A stretch of DNA of 54,680 nucleotides from contig JAUNJZ010000017.1 of the NCBI GenBank assembly GCA_030533085.1, forward strand, positions 1 through 54,680, given 5' to 3'. Made by a program: the position numbers and the translations under genes. How positions within the stretch are numbered: position 1 is the stretch's first letter; each line of letters opens with the position of its first letter. This document shows positions 50,290 through 54,680 of the stretch, piece after piece. The DNA is from Synergistaceae bacterium (lineage in GTDB: Bacteria > Synergistota > Synergistia > Synergistales > Synergistaceae). A model generated the notes under the pieces. That model ran no database searches, was not told where the DNA came from, and saw nothing but the letters and a program-made list of their open reading frames with translations.

Positions 50290-51462
50290 TTACCAGGCGC
50301 GTTCGTATATTTCTCTTACTGCCTCTTCCGTCAGCTTTCGCGGGTTGTTGTTGATAAGCCGCGTCTCTTTCATCGCGGCGGCGGCCATTCTTTGGCAGGC
50401 GCCGCGCGGGATATTGAAGTCGCGCAGCCGCGTCTTTACGCCGCATTCCGCGCCGAGGGCGATCATAGCCTCAAGGGAGGCGGAGGCCGCCTCTCCGGCG
50501 CTCATGCCTGTCGTGTTTATTTTCATCGCCTTCGCTATCGGCACGAATTTTTCCGGACAGCCCTCAAGGTTGTATTCCATCACCCAGCGCAGCATGGCGG
50601 TGTTGGCCTCGCCGTGCGGAATGTGGAACTCTCCTCCGAGCGGGTAGGCCATGGCGTGAACTCCCGCCGTGCCGGACATGGCAAAGGCCATTCCGGCCGT
50701 GAGGCTGCCGTAGGCCTGAGCGGTGCGCGCCCCGACATTGCCCGGCTCGCGGACGCAGGCGGCGAGGTTTGGGACGATCTTTTCTATCGCCGCAAGGGCG
50801 AGGTCGCGCGTCAGCGGATTTGTGCCGAGCGAAAGATATGACTCCACCGCGTGTACGAGCGCGTCCATTCCGGCGGCTGCCGTGATGTGGGCGGGGAGGC
50901 CGAGCGTCAGCAGCGGATCGACGAGCGCCGCGTCCGCCACGATATTGCCGCTGGCGACCCCCTTTTTCGTCTTTTCTTCCGGAAAGGAGAATACAGCGAC
51001 GGCGGAGACTTCGGAGCCGCTTCCCGCCGTCGTCGGTATCATCAGTGTGGGCAGTCCGCGCGCGGGAACGCGCTCCGAGCCGACCATGGCGGCGATATCC
51101 ATGTCCGGATATTTTGCCAGCACCGCCGCCATCTTTGCGAAGTCCATCGAGCTGCCGCCGCCAAGGGCGATGAGGCAGTCTCCGCCAAGGGCGCGGATAT
51201 CGGCAGCCGCTCTGTAGAGCAGCTCCGCCGGCGGCTCCGGCTCCACTTCGCCCCAGTGGGAGGGGGTCATTCCGGCGCTTTTCGCCGAGTCGAGCAGCGC
51301 CGCGAGCGCCGCGCTTTTGGCCATGCTGCGTCCGGTTATGAAAACTGGACGTTTCGCCCCCAGAGCGGCCGCTTTTTCGGCGGCCAGCGCGGAGCAGCCG
51401 GCCTCAAATATGACCTCGCGCGGCATCCTGAAGTTAAAGGGGCGCGCCATTATATTTTCCAT
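50290..51462 (-). CDS. Iron-containing alcohol dehydrogenase (second)
   Basis: 390 residues, Fe-ADH family, with LGGGSSMDFAKM, IPTTAGSGSEVSAVAVF, GMDALVHAVESY and the His ligands in AGVHAMAYPLGG and HIPHGEANT. The sequence is typical, GC-rich and quite different from the TRAP-operon enzyme. It starts 14 nt after the ComB-like stop and has AGGAGG upstream, so it is co-transcribed with ComB. That pairing suggests oxidation of a sulfonated hydroxyacid or diol such as sulfolactate, but the substrate is unproven. Confidence 0.9.
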   Translation of the reverse strand: MENIMARPFNFRMPREVIFEAGCSALAAEKAAALGAKRPVFITGRSMAKSAALAALLDSAKSAGMTPSHWGEVEPEPPAELLYRAAADIRALGGDCLIALGGGSSMDFAKMAAVLAKYPDMDIAAMVGSERVPARGLPTLMIPTTAGSGSEVSAVAVFSFPEEKTKKGVASGNIVADAALVDPLLTLGLPAHITAAAGMDALVHAVESYLSLGTNPLTRDLALAAIEKIVPNLAACVREPGNVGARTAQAYGSLTAGMAFAMSGTAGVHAMAYPLGGEFHIPHGEANTAMLRWVMEYNLEGCPEKFVPIAKAMKINTTGMSAGEAASASLEAMIALGAECGVKTRLRDFNIPRGACQRMAAAAMKETRLINNNPRKLTEEAVREIYERAW

Positions 51463-51476
51463 CGCGATTTTCCTCC

Positions 51477-52217
51477 TTATCTTCCGACCAGCGCCGGAAC
51501 GCCGAAGGCCTTTTTGAGCACCGGCACTGTGGAGCTTGAATCCGTCTCGCCGCAGAAGAAGAGGTCGTTGTCGAAGCCAAGGGCGGAGAGTATCTTTCCG
51601 TGAGCCGACTCCTGACAGAGCGCCGTTATATCGGGGCCGAAATGATGCCAGAGCGCCATCGCGGCCATAGCGCCGTCCGTCAGCTCCATCTCCTGAGCGC
51701 CGTTCGCTGGGGCGAGCGCCAGCATCTTTTCAACCAGCATTCCGGCGCAGACTGTGTCTTCCAGCGAAAATTCACCGTTGCGCCCCGCGCAGAGTACGCC
51801 GATATTCTTACCGGAGCATATCGCGTCCCAAGCCACTGCCTCCGCGTTCCGCGCGCAGCCAGCCAGCACGCGCTCGCAGCCCTCTGAGGCGCGCATCAGC
51901 GCGCGGGTCCCGTTCGAGGTCGTGATGATAGCAAAATCCGGCGCGCCGGCATTTTGCAGCTCTACGGGAGAATTGCCGAAATCAAAGCCGGGGGCGGGCA
52001 GCCCGCCGCGCTCTCCCATTATCTTCCAGTCCTCGCCGAGCTTTTCTTTCATTTCAAAGGCGGTATCGACCTCTGTCACGGGTATCAGCACCTCGCCGCC
52101 CATGTCAAAAAAGGTCGTTATCTGCGTAGTGGCGCGCAGGAGATCCACGACAATGCGCACGTCATGTTCTTTCAGAGCTTCGCACGGCAAAAACGCCGCG
52201 TCAAATATGTATTTCAA
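51477..52217 (-). CDS. comB: ComB-like 2-phosphosulfolactate phosphatase
   Basis: About 246 residues. Family motifs are VVVDLLRATTQI-like IVVDLLRATTQITTFF, GERGGLPAPGFDFGNSP, TTSNGTRALM and a C-terminal AHGKILSALGFDNDL. In methanogens ComB makes sulfolactate on the way to coenzyme M; in Bacillus a homologue functions in sporulation-linked sulfolactate production. The start is TTG at 52217 with GGAGG at 9 nt; the 65 upstream codons in the same frame cover the promoter. It precedes an Fe-ADH gene. No ComA, sulfonate exporter or sulfolactate dehydrogenase is visible in the window. Confidence 0.85.
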   Translation of the reverse strand: MKYIFDAAFLPCEALKEHDVRIVVDLLRATTQITTFFDMGGEVLIPVTEVDTAFEMKEKLGEDWKIMGERGGLPAPGFDFGNSPVELQNAGAPDFAIITTSNGTRALMRASEGCERVLAGCARNAEAVAWDAICSGKNIGVLCAGRNGEFSLEDTVCAGMLVEKMLALAPANGAQEMELTDGAMAAMALWHHFGPDITALCQESAHGKILSALGFDNDLFFCGETDSSSTVPVLKKAFGVPALVGR

Positions 52218-52257
52218 CTGACCACGCCTCCATATGTTCTGTTGATAATAAAGATAG

Positions 52258-52286
52258 TTTATAATATATTCATATACATTCAACAA
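52258..52286 (-). promoter_or_regulatory. Promoter of the comB-adh pair
   Basis: Minus strand TTGTTG (52286-52281), 17-bp spacer, TATAAA (52263-52258), about 40 nt upstream of the TTG start codon of comB. Confidence 0.6.
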
Positions 52287-52411
52287 CCGGCGGAGCGAAA
52301 AGCGACGCCTCAGTAATGATACGCCACACGGGCGGCTGTGCCAACCGGAGGGCGGCGGAAAACAGAAAAATTTTTCGCGTTTTTTCAGAATGAAAAGGAG
52401 GTCGAGCGGCA

Positions 52412-52888
52412 ATGAAAATTCTTATCGCGGTGGATTTCAGTCAGATAGGGCGGGAGGCGGCCTTCCGCGCCTATAGGTACGCCATGGATCTGAGGGCGGA
52501 TGTGACCTTTCTGCATATCGTCCCGTCGACGCCCAATGTGACGGAGGGCTACAATCTGCATTTCTTCGTCTCGCCGGAGGCGCGCGCCACGGAGGCGAAG
52601 GTGAGGGAGGCGGCGGAGCAGCAGCTTCGCAGGCTTGCCGACGATATACGCGGACGCTACGGCGAGCTTCCGCATTCTCGTTACGACTGGCGCGTCGAAG
52701 TGGCGGAGAATGCCGGCACGGAAATAGTACGTATCGCCGAAAGGGACGGCTATGACGTGATAGTCATCGGCAACAAGGGCTACAGCACGCTGGAGCGTAT
52801 GCTGCTCGGCAGCACGGCTCTGAAGGTGATCAATCAGGCGACATGCTCCGTCTGGCTGTATAAGCATACGGAGAAAGAGGATATCTGA
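52412..52888 (+). CDS. Universal stress protein (UspA family)
   Basis: 158 residues, single Usp domain: MKILIAVDFSQIGREAAFRAY at the start and GNKGYSTLERMLLGSTALKVI near the end, the latter being the G-x2-G-x9-G-S/T ATP-binding motif. Cytoplasmic; the family is linked to stress survival and ATP binding. AGGAGG is 10 nt before the ATG. It is divergent from comB and convergent with the YitT gene. Confidence 0.93.
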   Translation: MKILIAVDFSQIGREAAFRAYRYAMDLRADVTFLHIVPSTPNVTEGYNLHFFVSPEARATEAKVREAAEQQLRRLADDIRGRYGELPHSRYDWRVEVAENAGTEIVRIAERDGYDVIVIGNKGYSTLERMLLGSTALKVINQATCSVWLYKHTEKEDI

Positions 52889-52906
52889 CCTTTTACCGAC
52901 ACGGCA

Positions 52907-52945
52907 AGAGGGGCGGCTCTTTCGACATGAAAGCGCCGCCCCCTT
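52907..52945. terminator. Hairpin between convergent usp and yitT genes
   Basis: AGGGGCGGC (52909-52917) pairs with GCCGCCCCCT (52935-52944) around a CTCTTTCGACATGAAAGC loop. T-runs are weak on both sides, so it is a likely but not certain bidirectional terminator. Confidence 0.5.
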
Positions 52946-52963
52946 AAAATATTGCAAAGGCGG

Positions 52964-53875
52964 CTAAATATTACGCCAGCGCTTAAAGCCCCTGCCGACA
53001 ACCTCATTTGCCTCCGTCACGACCATAAAGGAGCCGGGGAACTTTTCGGCGAGGAAGCGTTTCAGCTCCATCGTCTGCCGCGGCATCAGCAGGCACATTA
53101 TCGTGAAGCCGTCGCGGCGCTTGTAGCCGCCCTCGCTTGCGAGCAGCGTGCAGCCGCGCCCCAGCTTTTTGCTGATGAAATCGACCACCGCCTCTGTATG
53201 TGAGGTTATGACGAATACGAGCCGCCTCTTATCGAAGGAGGCCAGCACGCCGTCCATGGACATGCCGCAGATATAGCAGGAGATGAAGCCGTACATCACC
53301 TTTTCCAGGCCGATTATACCGAAGGATACGGCCAATATCGCCATGTTGAAGTAAAAGCTGAGCCGGCCGACCTCCATGCCGTAGCGTTTTCTCAGCACCG
53401 CGAGCACGACGTCAAGGCCGCCCGCGCTGACGCCCTCGCGGAAGAGCAGCCCGCTGCCCAGCCCCTTTATCACGCCGCCGGTCACGGCGACGAGGAATAT
53501 ATCGCTCATCATCGGGAACTGAACGCGCTGAAGCAGCTCAAGGACTAATGACAGAAGAAATACGTTTATCACAGACCAGATAAAGAATCTCTTCGAGAGG
53601 GTGCGCGCCCCCCAGACAAGCAGGACACAGTTTATCGCCAGCGTTACGTAGGCGGGATTCAGCCCGATAGTATATTTAAAAAGCACGGCGATGCCCATGA
53701 GCCCCTGATCGGCAAACTCGTAAGGTATCGTAAAGCCGACGACTCCGACGGCGTAGACGACTATGGCGATGAGCGAGAAGAGCAGCGTCTTCCACTCGGT
53801 GAGCCACAGCAGGCGCGCCTTCTTCCACAGATGTTTCAGCTTCAGTTCATCGGCCGGACTAATGTTTGACGTCAT
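52964..53875 (-). CDS. YitT family membrane protein (DUF161-DUF2179)
   Basis: About 303 residues. Five to six TM helices (first EWKTLLFSLIAIVVYAVGVVG) contain the family GLGSGLLFREGVSAGGLDVV motif. A C-terminal cytoplasmic DUF2179 domain follows (HTEAVVDFISKKLGRGCTLLASEGGYKRRDG, in part). Function is unknown; some members are transporters or regulators. The start is the ATG at 53875 with GGGGAGA upstream; the frame runs 28 codons further (TTG). Confidence 0.9.
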   Translation of the reverse strand: MTSNISPADELKLKHLWKKARLLWLTEWKTLLFSLIAIVVYAVGVVGFTIPYEFADQGLMGIAVLFKYTIGLNPAYVTLAINCVLLVWGARTLSKRFFIWSVINVFLLSLVLELLQRVQFPMMSDIFLVAVTGGVIKGLGSGLLFREGVSAGGLDVVLAVLRKRYGMEVGRLSFYFNMAILAVSFGIIGLEKVMYGFISCYICGMSMDGVLASFDKRRLVFVITSHTEAVVDFISKKLGRGCTLLASEGGYKRRDGFTIMCLLMPRQTMELKRFLAEKFPGSFMVVTEANEVVGRGFKRWRNI

Positions 53876-54079
53876 ACTTCTCTTCTCCCCGACTGTAATT
53901 TTATCGCGCCAATTATATCCGATATTATCCATATCCACTGGTAATTTATTTACCCCCAACCGTCTTTTTTTACAACAGGCATTTCTACCAGCTTCAAAAT
54001 ATTATCTTTGACAGAGTGGGAATATGCAAATGCTGTGATAAAATGTACTGTGAAATTAAATCAGCGGGAGGAATAAGAA

Positions 54080-54517
54080 ATGGCGGCGCCTATGCAAATC
54101 AGCCTGGAAGAGATAATCTCGATGCTTCTTCAGCGCGTTGAATCTCTGACGGCAAGCGACGAAAACAGCAAGACGAAGCAGAATATAATCAACAGGGTGC
54201 TCTACGAGAAAGGCATTCTTACCGACGAGGACGTTCTTGCCTCGGTAAAAGAGGAATACCGTATGCTCAAAGAGCTGGGCGTGATACAGTCCGAGCCGGA
54301 CGAAGCGATGTATCAGACTATCACCGACGGCATCCTTCAGTGGATAAAGGGCGACGTCGAGGGCATCAAAAAGTCTATGGCAGAATACGAAAAGAAGCTC
54401 CAGCAATTCGCCCGCGAAGAGGCTGCGAAGAAGCCCAAAATCGAAGTTGCGGGGGCGAATGTCCTCAACCAGCTTGACGCGGCGGCAAGCAAAGCCGGAA
54501 GCAAGCTCATCATCTAA
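54080..54517 (+). CDS. Small helical protein, function unknown
   Basis: 145 residues, highly charged, all-alpha by pattern, with a central conserved-looking stretch KTKQNIINRVLYEKGILTDEDV and a coiled-coil-prone segment KSMAEYEKKLQQFAREEAAKK. No signal peptide. GGGAGGA precedes the ATG. A strong hairpin follows the stop. No family name can be given. Confidence 0.8.
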   Translation: MAAPMQISLEEIISMLLQRVESLTASDENSKTKQNIINRVLYEKGILTDEDVLASVKEEYRMLKELGVIQSEPDEAMYQTITDGILQWIKGDVEGIKKSMAEYEKKLQQFAREEAAKKPKIEVAGANVLNQLDAAASKAGSKLII

Positions 54518-54547
54518 GCGGCGCGCCGGAACGTCACATTCCAGAAA

Positions 54548-54578
54548 AAATCGGCGGGAGCTCAGCTCCTGCCGATTT
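54548..54578. terminator. Terminator after the last gene
   Basis: AAATCGGCGGGAGCT (54548-54562) and AGCTCCTGCCGATTT (54564-54578) pair with one G-U and a minimal loop. On the minus strand a GATTTTTTCTG run follows, and on the plus strand GATTTCG. It is likely bidirectional. Confidence 0.7.
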
Positions 54579-54680
54579 CGTCTGTTCCGGTGAGGCGCAC
54601 TCCTGTCCCTCCGCGCCTCGCCTTTTCTATTTCCTGACTTTAGCACTTTCTCCCAATCAAAAAGGCGCTGAACTGTTGGT

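Noticed and set aside
1-54680. CRISPR array or restriction/defence system
   Set aside because: No regularly spaced repeats, cas genes, methyltransferases or toxin-antitoxin pairs were seen.

Overview
The window reads as chromosomal DNA of an anaerobic fermenting bacterium. A T-box riboswitch (mostly a Gram-positive trait) occurs together with a TRAP transporter (mostly a diderm trait), an iron-sulfur serine dehydratase, two molybdenum hydroxylases, purine/hydantoin genes and a UPF0182 protein. My best guess is the Synergistota (Cloacibacillus/Synergistes-like). This is inferred from gene content; there is no rRNA or phylogenetic marker to prove it. By eye, the 12-38 kb and 50-54 kb blocks are GC-rich, while 1-9.7 kb and 39-49.8 kb are more AT-rich, as expected if the latter were acquired or turn over faster.

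Layout. 1-52: probable end of an IS21-like element. 181-4475: minus-strand proline-racemase-family epimerase, NhaC antiporter and VOC protein, with a GntR/FCD regulator and a repeated 11-bp intergenic motif. 4669-5496: metallophosphoesterase. 5.6-9.7 kb: a compact IncQ-like replication module (RepB-type primase, RepA helicase, RepC initiator, AlpA-like HTH) with two tandem 22-bp iterons and hairpins that look like an oriV. It abuts the 3' end of tRNA-Thr(UGU), and no integrase is visible. 9.9-11.9 kb: an acyl/aryl-CoA ligase behind a complete T-box leader whose likely specifier is UAC (Tyr). 12.1-21.6 kb: serine dehydratase (beta, alpha), hydantoinase, MBL protein, SsnA, RidA and a two-gene xanthine-dehydrogenase-type enzyme, a set that fits anaerobic purine breakdown to pyruvate. 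21.7-28.3 kb: a large Cache-PAS-PAS-GGDEF-GAF-PAS sensor, an EamA exporter, two separate tRNA-Pro editing enzymes (YbaK and ProX), an RNase HI-type protein and an Rrf2 regulator. 28.4-36.5 kb: UPF0182, several exported or membrane proteins of unknown function, and a GH18 protein. 36.9-38.7 kb: RecQ.

39.0-49.75 kb holds one long minus-strand operon driven by a consensus promoter: TRAP DctP-DctQ-DctM, Fe-alcohol dehydrogenase, PrpF/Mii-like isomerase, Mop-like molybdenum oxidoreductase and MmgE/PrpD, followed by an IclR regulator. Together these look like uptake and oxidation of an unidentified carboxylate and are the best candidate for an undescribed catabolic pathway. 50.3-54.5 kb: a ComB (2-phosphosulfolactate phosphatase)-Fe-ADH pair, a universal stress protein, a YitT membrane protein and a small helical unknown.

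Start codons were moved from the longest ORF wherever a Shine-Dalgarno sequence or the family N-terminus argued for it; each case is stated. All assignments come from reading the translations, with no database search.
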